Origin: Prunus persica | Taxonomy: Eukaryota; Streptophyta; Magnoliopsida; Rosales; Rosaceae | Direction: 5' to 3' | Assembly (NCBI RefSeq): GCF_000346465.2 | Contig: NC_034010.1 | Coordinates: forward strand, 23,036,570 to 23,100,569 | Length of the DNA stretch: 64,000 bases | In this document: positions 1-11,699 of the stretch, piece after piece | Numbering within the stretch: position 1 is the first letter of the stretch | Layout of the letters: the number at the start of each line of letters is the position of its first letter | Program-made: the position numbers and the translations under genes | Notes under the pieces: model-generated | Databases searched by the model: none | Told to the model about the DNA's origin: nothing | The model's input: only the letters and a program-made list of their open reading frames with translations

Positions 1-2232
1 TGGGTACTTTGTTGCTTTAAAGACATTGAAGGTCACCTGCTCATCAGCCACTCGCAAAATTAATAAACCTTTGTCCAAATCAATTAATGTCTTCCCGATT
101 TTTAGAAAGAGGCGGCCTAAGATAATAGGGGTTTCGGCATCTTCTTCCATGTCTAAAGTCAAAAAATCTGCTAGAAAAATGAGCTTATCAACTTTGACTA
201 ACACATCCTCAATTATGCCTCTGGGATATGTTATGGACCTGTCCGCCATCTGCAAAGAAACAGTGGTTGGGTTAATTACCCCCAACCCAATATGTTTAGC
301 AATAGAAGAAGGCATTAGATTAATACTGGATCCTAAATCACATAAAGCTTTTTCAAAGTAAGTGGTTCCAATAGTGCAAGGTATAGTAAAACTCCCTGGA
401 TCCTTTAGCTTAGGTGGTAGCTTCCTCTGCAAAATAGCACTGCATTCTTCGGATAATTTCACTATCTCATGTTCGCCCAATTTCCTCTTCTTTGATATAA
501 TATCCTTCATGAATTTGGCATAACTCGGCATTTGCTCCAAAGCATCGGCAAAAGGAATATTGATTTGTAATTTCTTGAAGATATCAAGAAATTTCGAAAA
601 TTGGACATCCACTTTGTTTTTTCGAAGACGTTGAGGGAACGGAATTGGCGGTACATATGGCTTTACAGGGGCAGCAGGTTGAGATAATTTCTCTACAGTA
701 GCAGGTTCAATTTCTTGAGAAATTTCATCAAGTTGTGCAGCAGTTCCAGCAGTGATAGACGACGACGACGGCACGTTAGTAATTTCTGATGTCTCTGCAG
801 TTTGTTGCTGGATATTCTTGTCTTCATCCAAGTCTACTGCTGTTTTTATTGGCCTCCCATTCCGAAGAGTTATCGCCTTCGCATGTTCTTGGTTTTTCGG
901 ATTAATCTCTGTTTGGCTTGGCAAAGCTCCATTTACTCTTCCTGTCAATACATTAGCTAGCTGGCCCATCTGAACCTCCAAGTTTCGAATAGAGGAAGCT
1001 TGGTTCTGAAGGGTCGTCTCGGTTTTGCTCATAAATTGATTTGGATTGACAGAGAGAGTGTTGACATTTCCAGCAAGTTGAGTAATTATATCCTCTAATC
1101 CATGCTTCTTTTCTTGAGGTGTGAAACCAGGTGGAGGTCCCTGTACATTTTGGTTATTACTCCATGAAAAATTCGGATGGTTCTTCCATCCTGGGTTATA
1201 AGTGTTGGAGTAAGGATTATTCCGTTGTCGATGAAAATCAGAGACTTGGTTCACTTGTTCCGATGGTGATGTGAATGGACTAGCTCCACACTCATTGCCA
1301 TGATGAGGTCCTGCACAAAATTCACAACTTAAATTAGTAGACTGAATAGCATTAACATTTAAAGTACCAAGTTGTTTAGACATAGTAGAAATTTGCGCAG
1401 TTAACGCAGATATGGCGTCAATCTCATGAATTCCAGCTTTCTTTGGTGTTGATCTCTCACTAGGCCATTGATAGTTATTTGACGCCATCTCTTCCAGCAA
1501 GTTATATGCTTCAGTTTCTGTTTTTCCCATCAAAGCTCCTCCGGCTGCAGCATCAATTGTTGTTTTGCTTGTATTGTTCAAACCATTGTAGAACGCTTGA
1601 ACTTGCATCCAAGTAGGTAGGGCATGATGTGGGCACTTCCTTAGCATATCCTTGTATCTGTCCCATGCTTCATAAAAAGGTTCCATGTCATTCTGAGCAA
1701 ATGACATGATGTCATTCCTGAGTTTCGCAGTCTTTGCAGGAGGAAAGAATTTAGCTAAAAATTTCTTGGCCAAGTCGTCCCATGTAGTAATCGAATTAGG
1801 TGGTTGAGAATTCAACCATGACTTTGCCTTTTCCTTTAATGAGAAAGGAAAAAGCCTTAAGCGAACAACATCATTGGTAGCTCCATTGCACTTAAATGTG
1901 TCACATATCTCCAAGAAATTAGAGATATGGCTATTAGGGTCTTCTTGAGGTAAACCACAAAAGATGGAGGATTGCTGAATCATTGAAATTATGGCTGGTC
2001 TGATTTCAAAATTATTGGCATCAATGGTTGGACGACGAATGCTCGATGGTGATGCCACCACAGATGGGACATCATAGTCCCTTACTGGTTTTGCTTCCTC
2101 AGCCATAGGTGATGGCTTTTCCAATATTGCGTCCTTCCCCCTTTTGAGTTTGTTAAGCTTGTGAAGCGTTCGCTCGATCTCTGGATCTAATGGTACAAGC
2201 ACAAGACTCTGCGAACGTCTCCCAAAACTCAT
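1..2232 (-). CDS. Gag-protease polyprotein of gypsy retrotransposon, partial
   Basis: An open frame of about 744 codons starts at the ATG at 2232 (MSFGRRSQSLVLVPLDPEIE) and has no stop to the window edge. A retrotransposon gag domain lies around residues 85-230, with the LRLFPFSLKEKAKSWL motif. A zinc-knuckle-like CEFCAGPHHGNEC (CX2CX3HX4C) sits near residue 303. A retropepsin-like aspartic protease follows near residue 630, with ALCDLGSSINLMP, where DLGSS takes the place of the usual DTGAS, and then a flap and an ILGR motif. Gag forms the virus-like particle and the protease matures the polyprotein. The usual LGRPFL reads LGRLFL here. The C-terminal part with polymerase is outside the window. 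Confidence 0.9.
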   Translation of the reverse strand, partial: MSFGRRSQSLVLVPLDPEIERTLHKLNKLKRGKDAILEKPSPMAEEAKPVRDYDVPSVVASPSSIRRPTIDANNFEIRPAIISMIQQSSIFCGLPQEDPNSHISNFLEICDTFKCNGATNDVVRLRLFPFSLKEKAKSWLNSQPPNSITTWDDLAKKFLAKFFPPAKTAKLRNDIMSFAQNDMEPFYEAWDRYKDMLRKCPHHALPTWMQVQAFYNGLNNTSKTTIDAAAGGALMGKTETEAYNLLEEMASNNYQWPSERSTPKKAGIHEIDAISALTAQISTMSKQLGTLNVNAIQSTNLSCEFCAGPHHGNECGASPFTSPSEQVNQVSDFHRQRNNPYSNTYNPGWKNHPNFSWSNNQNVQGPPPGFTPQEKKHGLEDIITQLAGNVNTLSVNPNQFMSKTETTLQNQASSIRNLEVQMGQLANVLTGRVNGALPSQTEINPKNQEHAKAITLRNGRPIKTAVDLDEDKNIQQQTAETSEITNVPSSSSITAGTAAQLDEISQEIEPATVEKLSQPAAPVKPYVPPIPFPQRLRKNKVDVQFSKFLDIFKKLQINIPFADALEQMPSYAKFMKDIISKKRKLGEHEIVKLSEECSAILQRKLPPKLKDPGSFTIPCTIGTTYFEKALCDLGSSINLMPSSIAKHIGLGVINPTTVSLQMADRSITYPRGIIEDVLVKVDKLIFLADFLTLDMEEDAETPIILGRLFLKIGKTLIDLDKGLLILRVADEQVTFNVFKATKYP

Positions 2233-2319
2233 GCACTAGGTGAAGTACCTAAAAAAACAAAAAAAATTCAAATTAAAATCCAAATCAATCTATATCGATA
2301 TTAATAAAATTTAAAACAC

Positions 2320-2337
2320 TCCCCGGCAGCGGCGCCA
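2320..2337 (-). other. Primer binding site (tRNA-Asp type)
   Basis: On the minus strand the sequence TGGCGCCGCTGCCGGGGA lies about a dozen bases after the LTR end. It is complementary to the 3' end of plant tRNA-Asp with one mismatch (GCTGCC where GTTGCC is usual). It primes minus-strand DNA synthesis and fixes the element's orientation. Confidence 0.8.
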
Positions 2338-2348
2338 AAAACTTGTTG

Positions 2349-3630
2349 TGATATTTATTGCAAGCGCACAATTCGCACAAGTAATATAGTGATGAGTGAA
2401 GTGTCGTTCCCACGAAGAGTGATTTAATTTACCAAGTACCGATTGTGATTAACCCAAGACTTTATTTGAACAATTGATGATGAGATTTGATTGATTAATT
2501 AACTAAAACAATGAATAAAAACAAGCGTAGAAAAATAAAGTAGTGAGATTCAAGTTATGAGAGCACTAGAGCTTCCGATTTCACCATAGCCAATTCTACC
2601 CAATTCCCTTAGCATGTTAATCCTAATTATTCTCTATGTTGACAGTTGATTTTCCCTACTTTATTTGATACTCCATCCCTGGTTATACCAAAAGTATTCT
2701 TATTACCAACCCACTCTATCCCTAGTAATGGAATTAAGATAATAAGAACCCATTAAATTCCTTGGAAAACCTACAAAACAACCACATAAGTCATGACAAA
2801 CATCCCTGTCTAATCATGTAACTCATGGTATCTATTACAAGAAGCAACCCCAAATTGGATATTCCTATCGTCAATTTAGCATCAAAACAATTAAATGTTG
2901 GCCAAACATTCAATGCATTAAGCATGGTAATAGATACTCAACATGGAAAAATATTTGGAATTAACATTGACTAAAGTAATTGAATATTCATGGCTAGGCT
3001 ACATCGTAGCCCTAGCAAGAAGAAATTAGTTCATGACAACTTTAATAAAAACCATGATAAATAATATCATAGGAAAGAAGTAACCAATTGAAGATTTGAT
3101 CTCTGCACGACAGCAACTCTAGCTCCAGGTTGTCTTCTTTGTCTCTCTAAAACTCTCTCTCTCTCTCTCTCTCCTTTGAGTGTTTCGGCGATGAGTATGA
3201 ATGTGTAGGGATTTTAGGGTAGATGATGGAGGATGGAGGATGGATGATGGGTAATGGATCCCTTCAACAATGACCTAAACTCCCTATTTATAAACCTCCT
3301 AGAAATCCTACCTAAGGAATAATTACAATTGTTATAAAAATAGGATTCCTTCTAAAATAAAGTCTTCTTTATTTCTCCTTGTTTGACTTGATAAGACTTG
3401 CACCATCTTGAACTAGGAAATTTGACAACATTCCTTGCAACAAAAGGAATGACTTGGCTTCTTTTTAGTTGATCTTCATCTACTTGCCTTTCTTTTAGCA
3501 CACTTTCTCCTATTTCACAATTCCTTCACAAATCTCACAAAACCAATTAAAAACAACCAATTTAAACCAAGAAATTAATAAATAAATAAGCAAAGGGGGC
3601 ATAAAATATATATAAAATATAGACTTATCA
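2349..3630 (-). repeat. 5' LTR of gypsy element
   Basis: The LTR is about 1.28 kb, bounded by TGATA and TATCA short inverted ends; the right-hand limit could also be read as ACAACA ending at 2344. It contains a CT dinucleotide run near 3150-3173. It should carry the promoter and polyadenylation signals of the element, which I did not pinpoint. Confidence 0.75.
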
Positions 3631-6600
3631 CTTGTAACCAATAACCATAAGAAGTACAAATTTGTTGGGTATAAAATAATGAAAAAAAACTAAAAGAACT
3701 TAAGACAAACAAATAGAACACCACTGCAACTGTTCACCGTCCCGTGGTGTTGTGGTTTCCCCTTTTTTTTTTTCACTTTTTTTTTTTATAAAAAAAATTA
3801 ATGTAATACTGAAAATTTATAATGAACAAATTTGTATATATATATTTTTTAATAAAAGAAACACTGTTTTATTATTATTATTATTATTTTGGGATGAAAG
3901 AAACATTAGTTGTAGACTTGTAAACTGGTCGAATTCGGATAAGATATCCCTCGATCCAAATCTGAATTCATTTATAATCGGATTATCAAATTCGGATCGT
4001 ATTTGAACTATCGAATTGCACCTATCAATCCATATCCGTTATGCATCGAATTCGGATCGGATCAGATTATTATCTGATTTATTTTGTGATGTATAAAAAA
4101 TTAAAATTTCATTAGTAGCCTCGTTCTTTTATCGTATTTTTCTACTTTTTATATCAATTTTTGGTATTTGACCATAAAAATTAGTTGTAAGTGTATTATT
4201 AGTGCATATAAAATTAAAATTACTCATTTATATATATAAAATATTAATATAAAGTCTAGAAAAACTAAATTATACTAATAATAAGTCAAATCAAATTATT
4301 ATCGGATCAGATTAATTATAATCCATATCCAGATCCATTTCAGAAAATTCGGAGAATTTGGCTACTCCCTCATTGTTAAACTAATTAATTTTATTTGTTC
4401 AATATTTCATATATGAAATCTTTCTTTTTGAAATTATAGTCAAGAATCTCATGTGCGCATTTGTTTTGTTGGTCATAGGTCAAAATCAAATAAATTTATA
4501 TATAGTTGTTACACATTTCAGGGCAATAAATTCATGCATGAACAAATAGTAATTTGGTATGCATCATTTCATTACTGCTAATGTAAACTTGTCAAGTCCA
4601 TAGTTCTACTTCTCCAATAAGTTCTACTTCTTCTGAGACTGATGTTTTGTTTGGTATCTCTGACACATACCTATGAAATTTTTGGCTCCTTTTAATTTTA
4701 GGGAGATTCATTGTGATACCTATATAAATTATAATATATATAATGGACTTTAGAAACACGTTCAAAACTCATTTACAACATAACAAATAGGCTTTTAACT
4801 TCTTATAAATTACAAAACTGCCATCAATTTCTTAAAACAACCACAACCCCAAAACCTTATAAAAATACCCAAAACACTCAATAGGGCATCAAAGTAATTT
4901 AATAATTAAAATGAAATTCAATAGAGCTAGTTGTCATTTTTTGAATTTGTTTATAGAAATTAAATGGTGTATGGTTTATTTATATTATTAGTACTAAGAA
5001 TAGGTATATGACTAAATTTTCTCTTAATTTAATTCCTCTGTTTTGAATCTACCTCTTTTGGTCTTTCCCAACAAACTAGATTGTTAATTAATATGGTAAT
5101 ATTGTTTAAAACATCTAATATATGTACAGACAAAGATAGTTTACAGTTATATAATTTTAATTTTTTTTAAGAAAAAAATGATTATAATTAATAGGTTTTT
5201 TTTTTGGGCAGATGAAGCAAACAAAGTTTGGTGGTGATCCACAGATGAAAAAAGGATTGAATTGCTGTTGCTTGTTTGTTGCTTTGCCTGACACGTTTCC
5301 TTCCTTTTTGACTATTTGCAATTTTTTTTATAGCTAATTGTTTATCTACATATATATAGGGTAATTTATTCACGTAAAATAATTTAATGGTTAGTGGTAT
5401 AATTATTGCACCTTAATTGACATAAGCCGAAAGTTTTTGTACAGTCTTAAGATATTATTTTCTAAGATATCTCAGGTTTTAGTTACTTTTTTGTTCTCCC
5501 ACGACATTGATTCCATCTATTGCCTTACACATGCATATGATAATATGTGACACATATAAGCATATATGCATAATTTTGGAATTTATTTACTTCTATGTTT
5601 TCTTTCATTTTGATATGGACTTTGTTTCCCTCGTTCCCTTGAAAGAGGTATTCCTACTTCTTGCAAATCACAGTATTATACATATGCAAAAATAATTCAA
5701 AAAAACATAAAACGAATCTCTACACACATCAAGCTATGATTAACAAAAAATAGGAATTCCCACTTTCAAAAAAAGAGGCAAGTATTTTCCTTTTAGCATT
5801 AATGCAAAACCCAGTGGGAATGATGATGCACTTGCATATAGCTGCAAGTCGTTACTAAATGCGGCAGTAGAACCCACTCAAACTAGACCAATTTTTAACG
5901 TTAGGTCAACTAGTGGCCACTATTCAATTAGCCACCTGAACAAATTGAGTGGGGCGGTAATTACATTGTGTGCGCACTTTTTTGAAAAAAGAACACACCT
6001 TTTGGATTATAAGTTCTTTTTTAAGGGATTTGTCAACCAGTTTTAAATAGCTCCGTGTTTTTTCCAATTATGCACCAACACAAGCAATAGCATTGGTGCA
6101 AAGTGTATCTCAAATTTATCGCAATGCAAATAGGGGATTGGTCAAAACAAGCCAAACATATTTTTTGTTGGGAAACCAATAAGTGACGAAGCACAGTCCC
6201 ATTCTTTAGTGAGCTTTGTGTGAGTGTCTGTCTAGGTCTGCTCAGCATCACTTTCTCTTGATAAAATACGAGAATGACATAAACCCTCAAATCCCCTCTC
6301 CATACCGAGCTTCAATACTCTATTTGAGCTTAAGAGATCATCCTCTCTCACAATACTCTCAGACAACAATCACCTGAAAAAAGTTCAGGCAACCTTTTTC
6401 TTTCAAGCTTCAAAACCCTGCAACTCAAAACCCACGACTCACGGCTGACAGAAACTTCATCTTTAAATTCCTAATCCTCTCAAGAATACTCTGGCACCTA
6501 TGCTGAAGCTTATTCCCCATCCAGCCATCCCGTCACAACCTCGTTTTGATCTATCCCTTCTCTAGAATACCCTAGTCCACAATTTCATTGCTCCACTTTT

Positions 6601-6648
6601 CCTATGCATTTCAATGATTTCGTTGTTATCAAGAACAAAAGCAATATT
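3631..6648. other. AT-rich intergenic region without recognised gene
   Basis: No coding frame with family resemblance was found. Between about 3930 and 4370 the word AATTCGGAT and relatives (TCGGATCGGAT) recur in a loose pattern resembling subterminal repeats of a decayed DNA transposon; a similar GGATCGGATCGG patch occurs near 34975. Around 6090-6180 is a MITE-like low-complexity stretch. Long A and T runs are frequent. Confidence 0.5.
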
Positions 6649-6682
6649 GAGAGAGAGAGAGAAGAAGAAGAAGAAGAAGAAG
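6649..6682 (+). repeat. GA/GAA compound microsatellite
   Basis: A (GA)6 run passes directly into about seven GAA triplets. Confidence 0.9.
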
Positions 6683-7113
6683 GATAATAATAATTGAATA
6701 CATTGCCTTTTTTTAAGTAATGCATTGTCATTATCTTATACATTTTCAGTAACCAATACAATCTTTCCCTTTTTTATCTACACTCTAGGTGCGTTGCTAA
6801 TATGCAATTCTAACTGCAGCCAGATAAAATGGCATTCTTTTCTATCTACACAATTAAGAGCAAGTCAAAGATGTTGCCAGAGCTGAGAATACTCAAATTT
6901 ATCCAAAAAATATTGTGTTTTCTCCTTAAACCAGACCGTATATACCTTGGTCATAAGACGATTGAATAGACGCATGAGCTGATTATGGCTAAACCTCCTC
7001 CTACAAAATGTACAATATGCAAAACCTTTCGACATAAGGGAAATCATTTAACATGTCTAACTACAGATATAAGACTTTAAGTCATCACATTATTGCATGA
7101 ACAAAGGACTTAC

Positions 7114-7834
7114 CTGGACTATTCCACCAAAGCCTCGAGTGCTTGGTTGCAAAAATGTGTGCCTTTCATGCAATTTCGGCCAGTGATATACCAACTTAGC
7201 TCTCTTGGCGTCCCAAAGCTTAACATCTCCATCTTTGCTTCCTGTTAAGAACAAACTGGTATTTTGGGATTATAGATTTCTTGGTGACTCTCCCTTCATT
7301 CAGATTAATTCATCAAAAGGTTAAATGATAATTGGACAAAGAACTGATATTTCAGAGTTAATCTTGCATGAAAATTTGTCAGGTTATACCTGAGTGAGCC
7401 TTTGGTATATACCAAAGCATTCCATTTTGATTTTGTTCCCCAAGCTTGGTAGCATTCCCAGGATGCATATCAAAATTCAATGATGTCTTCATGACTTGTT
7501 CACCTATATCAGAATGCCTGTGCCTTTTACTCCTTCTAGTAGCAATGTACCAGAAATCATGAAGTCCAACATCACCACCTTTTCCGCCAGTCACAATAAG
7601 GGGGAAGATAGAGCCACTACAAAAAGGACAAGGCATATACAAGATGAAGAAAAATTATTAACTGAACCGAAAAAATTAATAACTACGGCTGAAAAAGCAA
7701 TTCATGACAGAGGATAGAAGCCCGTGAGGTGGTAGGTGGAGCCAATGTATCCCATATAACCACATTAACATTACTGGAGCTATATCCAGCAACAGCAATG
7801 ATTGAGCCACTTGAACTAACATAAGCAACATTGC
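7114..7834 (-). pseudogene. Internal exons of DmX/Rav1-like WD40 gene (V-ATPase assembly factor)
   Basis: Three exon-like pieces match the C-terminal WD40 part of plant DmX-like (rabconnectin-3/Rav1) proteins, which in other eukaryotes assemble the V-ATPase. Piece one (about 7707-7834) reads SNVAYVSSSGSIIAVAGYSS and VNVVIWDTLAPPTTSRAS. Piece two (7390-7616) reads PLIVTGGKGGDVGLHDFWYI. Piece three (7114-7293) reads GDVKLWDAKRAKLVYHWPKL and ends in a good donor (CAG/GTAAG). It is broken: piece one lacks the expected splice donor after ILCHE, the segment normally joining ILCHE to GSI is missing, and piece three carries one extra A in CCAAAATACC that shifts the frame. Neither the start nor the final exon of the family is present. 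It lies about 560 bp downstream of the cyclin H fragment in the same orientation. Confidence 0.75.
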
Positions 7835-8391
7835 TGCAAATGAAATTACAGTTGGAAACAATAAGAAATTTCCCGATTGAAATTGAGTGTTAACAACCAC
7901 AGTTCCACAACATAATCACTCACATCCAGTCAAACAATTCAAGACAGCCAAAAAATGATGCACATTAATAAAGCAAACATGATGCAAAAGGTTACCCAAT
8001 AGTATATCAGGGTCAATAGACAATACGAATGGTCATTTGTTATGGATCACAATCCACCTAAGCAGCTAAAGTTTACATTGACAACTAACTGTTGAAGTTA
8101 AACAACAGGAAGTTAGGAACTACAGGACTAGGGTATTATTCCAATAATTTCAGGTTTCTGAGTAATTTCATTTTATCATAAAGAGGGAAGTAGCCATCCC
8201 ATAAAGGAAAAAGCTTGGAGCAAATATTACAGTCACTTCATCTTGAAGGATTTATCTATAGCCACATATTGAAGCAATGCTCAAATTAATTCCTGACACT
8301 ACACTTTATTAACAAACATATTTAAGAACTTAATAATTGGAATTGTGAGTTAGAATTTTAAAAATCATATCACACATACGATGCATGGCTG

Positions 8392-9259
8392 TTAAGGCAG
8401 AGAGATTTCAGTATGAGAAGGTACAGGTTGCATTTCATTTGAGCTCCTCTTCGACTTGTGCTTCGATTTCTTATCCCACTTCGTACTTCTGGAAACCAGT
8501 CAAAGTTTGGCATTAATACAAAACAAAAGGGCACCAGATTAAACGTGACTATTTCTAGATAAGGAATAGCATACTCGTCATGTGAACTAAGACCCCAACA
8601 AGATTTCAGTTTTCGGTTGATGTGCTTGAGATCCTTGTCTGAAGGAAACTTGTATTTTCTTGCCTGCATATACATTAGCCAGGAAGAAAAGAAGATGGGA
8701 AAATGAAACCAAAAGGTTATCAGATTAAATTTTTCGAAATCCTGAACTTAATCATCTAGCTTTATTATATATAATTTTCACAAATGTTTGTGCTGCTAAA
8801 GCAGAGTCAATGAAGTTTGCACCACACTTGTATGTAGATTGCAACGAATTTATACCCAAGAATCTATTGCATTAAGTAATTCAACTAGCTCTGAAACGGT
8901 ATGTTCAGAACTCTGACGAGAGGGAGTGCTCCTCAGATATCTGAAAATGAGCATACATGAAAGAAGGTTTATTAGTATCGTCCAACAACAAACCCCCCCT
9001 CCCCATCCCAACAATTTAATTTCAAATGTAATCAATTCTAATTGAGCAGCCAATAGGGAAGTTGAGGGGAAGGCAGAAATAGAACTGTACAGGAAAAAGA
9101 AAAATAAAACTATTAATAAAAACTATAGGAAACCTAAAGTTCAAATCAGAACCTCTCAAAGTCAACAACTTTGTGCACCTGATTTGCACTACGCAAAGCA
9201 GCCAATGCCAACTGCATCAAATGAAGATGGGCAAGTTAAAGATGATGTATAAATTATCC

Positions 9260-9299
<40 letters not shown>

Positions 9300-9686
9300 A
9301 AAAAGTTGAACCACGATCCAAATTCCAAACTCTACCTAGCATGGTGAACTTCAGTAAAGGCCATATTATTTTTCTTAGCTTTTGGTTGGGCTCTATCTCA
9401 CTGTATATGAAATGACCAACTTCTCTTCCAACTCATAAAATTCATTAAATCTGCTCCTATAACCCTAGCACTCTCCGACCAAATCCTAATACTCAAACCT
9501 AAAATGGGTGAAGCATTTCGATTCGTTTGCAAAACTTTCTAATTGAGTTGCAAAACTTATCTTCGATATTTAAAATTAATGACCAAATTCTGAGCTTGAA
9601 CAGCTAGAAGCTTGAATGGCAAATCGTACCTGCTCAGGAGGGAATAGAAGTGGTGCATCTGTGAGCATGATTTTATCCACTTCCAT
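8392..9686 (-). pseudogene. 3' exons of cyclin H (CDK-activating kinase subunit), 5' half missing
   Basis: Five exons (9686-9630, 9211-9153, 8940-8856, 8663-8575, 8488-8392) join in phase, with canonical borders, into 128 codons ending in TAA. The product starts MEVDKIMLTDAPLLFPPEQ and continues LALAALRSANQVHKVVDFER, ARKYKFPSDKDLKHINRKLK and a basic tail STKWDKKSKHKSKRSS. This is the C-terminal cyclin fold and tail of plant cyclin H, partner of CDKD in the CAK/TFIIH kinase. Family members are about 330 aa, and the N-terminal cyclin box that binds CDK is not recognisable in the 2 kb upstream. The surviving exons have no stop or frameshift, so capture or truncation may be recent. A transcribed short form cannot be excluded. 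Confidence 0.75.
9262..9297 (+). repeat. (GA)18 microsatellite
   Basis: A pure GA dinucleotide run in an intron of the cyclin H fragment. Confidence 0.95.
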
Positions 9687-9699
9687 CTTTGCAGCATAC

Positions 9700-11300
9700 A
9701 AAACATTCCATGAAAAAAAATATTTAGCTGGTTAAGCAAAAGCCAGATTACCGTCATCAAAAGAACTACATTCCACTAAATGGGAAATTCTTAATTTTCA
9801 CCCATTATATTGCACCCCAAGGAAAAACGTTACATCTGCCACAAAGCTGATTAGTGATATTTGGCTCATGTGCAGGGGAGTGGGACTTTCGGAGTTTTTC
9901 CTTTAACAGAAGTGAACTGACATAGTACTACCAATCTAAAAAAATTCCTTGGAAATTTTGTTTTTTTCTTTCTGTTATTTACATAATTGACACAAGAACC
10001 AACAACCAAATGAAACAGAATTATTCATTTAATTAAAAGACTTCCTTACTGAATTACTTATAGTTTAAATTTATTAAATTGTGCAGAAAGATACATTGGT
10101 CATGACTGGCTATTGGTTATTTAAAATGATTGCAGCAAGTTAACAAAGAAAGACTCTTAAAGATTCAGTCGAACAGATGCCATGTAACAGAAAAGAAACT
10201 GAACACACTATTCAGCTATATGCAATTAAAATAACAGAGCAAGCAGGAACAAAATGGTTGAGAGTTCCAAGAAAATATGACTAAAGAATAGCATCTTGAT
10301 AGGCTTATTCTGTTTATCATGAAAAATGGAATGCCTTTAAAGTATTAAAAAAGAGACTGCTAGTTTTGCATTTTCTCTCCTTTTAAAGTTTTTTTCTGTT
10401 CTTTCATGATCTGTTATATTCAATTGAGATATATTATCCAAAGAAAAGGGAGCTTACTAGTACCTTGACGAGATTTTAAATGAAGATTTGACTAGCGAAA
10501 AGTACAATTTTAAGATAACAACGAATACAAAATAAAGATCATTATATTGCATTCTCCTCTTGAAAACTACTCAAGGACTGCATAGATTCAATCGAATATC
10601 AAGTTTTGCACTCTCTAGATTTGAGGAACAGTTAGAGGAATACTTAGGTTTCTTGTCTTGCAAAAAATTTGGTTTGTGCATTGGTAGTCCTACGAGTTAA
10701 GGATAGATTTTGGGTTTATTTGTTCCTTCCATCTCTTCCTGTATTATGTTTTCTTCTATTAATTCTCTAAAGCAACATAAAAACTAATGGCTAAACATTT
10801 TATTACACTAAAGATGGCCACATTTTGGAAAAAGACTTTCATAACATCTTTTAACTTCTTACTTACTCACTGGCTTAAGTCTCTTCCTCTGACACGTCTA
10901 ATGAATGGAAATTATTATCAAATAATTAAAAGACGACCAATTCAGGGTATGCACATAATCTTTCATGAATGGTTTCAAACCTGGGTTGAGTACCACAATT
11001 ACAAGGTAGGTCAGGTTTCTTGACTAAAAAAAAGGTAGTTCTGGTTTCAGCTATAAGTAGGTTGCTAGACCAAAGTTCATGAGAATATGCTGTCAGGCGG
11101 AATAAAATTACACTGAAAACCAATATCTAAGTAAGCTCAAGCATGGTTCAAGTTTTGCTAATTACCAATGTTCGAAATACTTGAGAGAGAGGGACCCGAC
11201 CTGCCCAGGCGCCCAGACCCGCCTAACGCCTAGGCGGGCGATTTTAAATATCTTATGAAAACTAATCATATCCAAGTATAACAGTAAGCATAACTGGCAA
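9700..11300. other. Region without recognised gene
   Basis: Upstream of the cyclin H fragment, where its N-terminal exons should be, I see no cyclin-box sequence on the minus strand. At 11208-11236 a short patch (CGCCCAGACCCGCCTAACGC and CCTAGGCGGG) belongs to the same GC-rich repeat family as the arrays at 45.7, 48.5, 50.1 and 58.2 kb. Confidence 0.5.
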
Positions 11301-11327
11301 TTGAGAAAAGAGATTGAAGAAGAAAAC

Positions 11328-11515
11328 CTGTTCCTGAAGCATTTTCCCACTCCTGCTTTCAAATCCTAAGTTGTCTAAGATTGTTTCAGCAGCTCAAGGA
11401 TAAAAGCTATGGTTTTTTTTGTTGACGACAAGTTCGGTAAATGTGGACTTACCTTTGTGAAGCAATGTGAAGCTGAGAGAGGTACAGAGAGGGTAGTGGA
11501 CACAAGGCACGCCAT
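11328..11515 (-). CDS. Possible first exons of an unidentified plastid-targeted protein (fragment)
   Basis: An ATG at 11515 opens a 21-codon exon, MACLVSTTLSVPLSASHCFT plus K, ending at 11453 in a strong donor (AAG/GTAAG). The Ser/Thr-rich, acid-free start looks like a plastid transit peptide. A second piece (11392-11328) reads AAETILDNLGFESRSGKMLQ in its open frame, but its reading phase does not join cleanly to the first exon, so either the acceptor is misplaced or the gene is broken. I do not recognise the family, and no further exons follow before the cyclin H fragment. The identification is weak. Confidence 0.3.
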
Positions 11516-11699
11516 TGAAGCTTTCAACTTTGAGTCTCTTTATTCCTACTTCCTTTCTTGAGCTCGGTGTCCGTACGTAAACGACTCTCAACGGTGTCGT
11601 TCCTTTTAAAGTTTCGCCATAACATTTCCGGACTACAATTAATTTCCAAACCAAACCCGACCCAAATGCGCATCAAGCTCATTCGGAGGCCCATTCACA

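Larger units (their letters stand above)
1..3630 (-). mobile_element. Ty3/gypsy-type LTR retrotransposon, 5' half
   Basis: The element reads right to left. Its 5' LTR begins at 3630 with TGATAAGTCTATATTTTATA, a start typical of plant gypsy elements, and ends near 2349 with TATCA. A primer binding site follows, then one long gag-protease frame that leaves the window at base 1. Reverse transcriptase, RNase H, integrase and the 3' LTR must lie to the left. The uninterrupted frame suggests a fairly young copy. LTR identity and target-site duplication cannot be checked here because the other LTR is outside. Confidence 0.9.
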
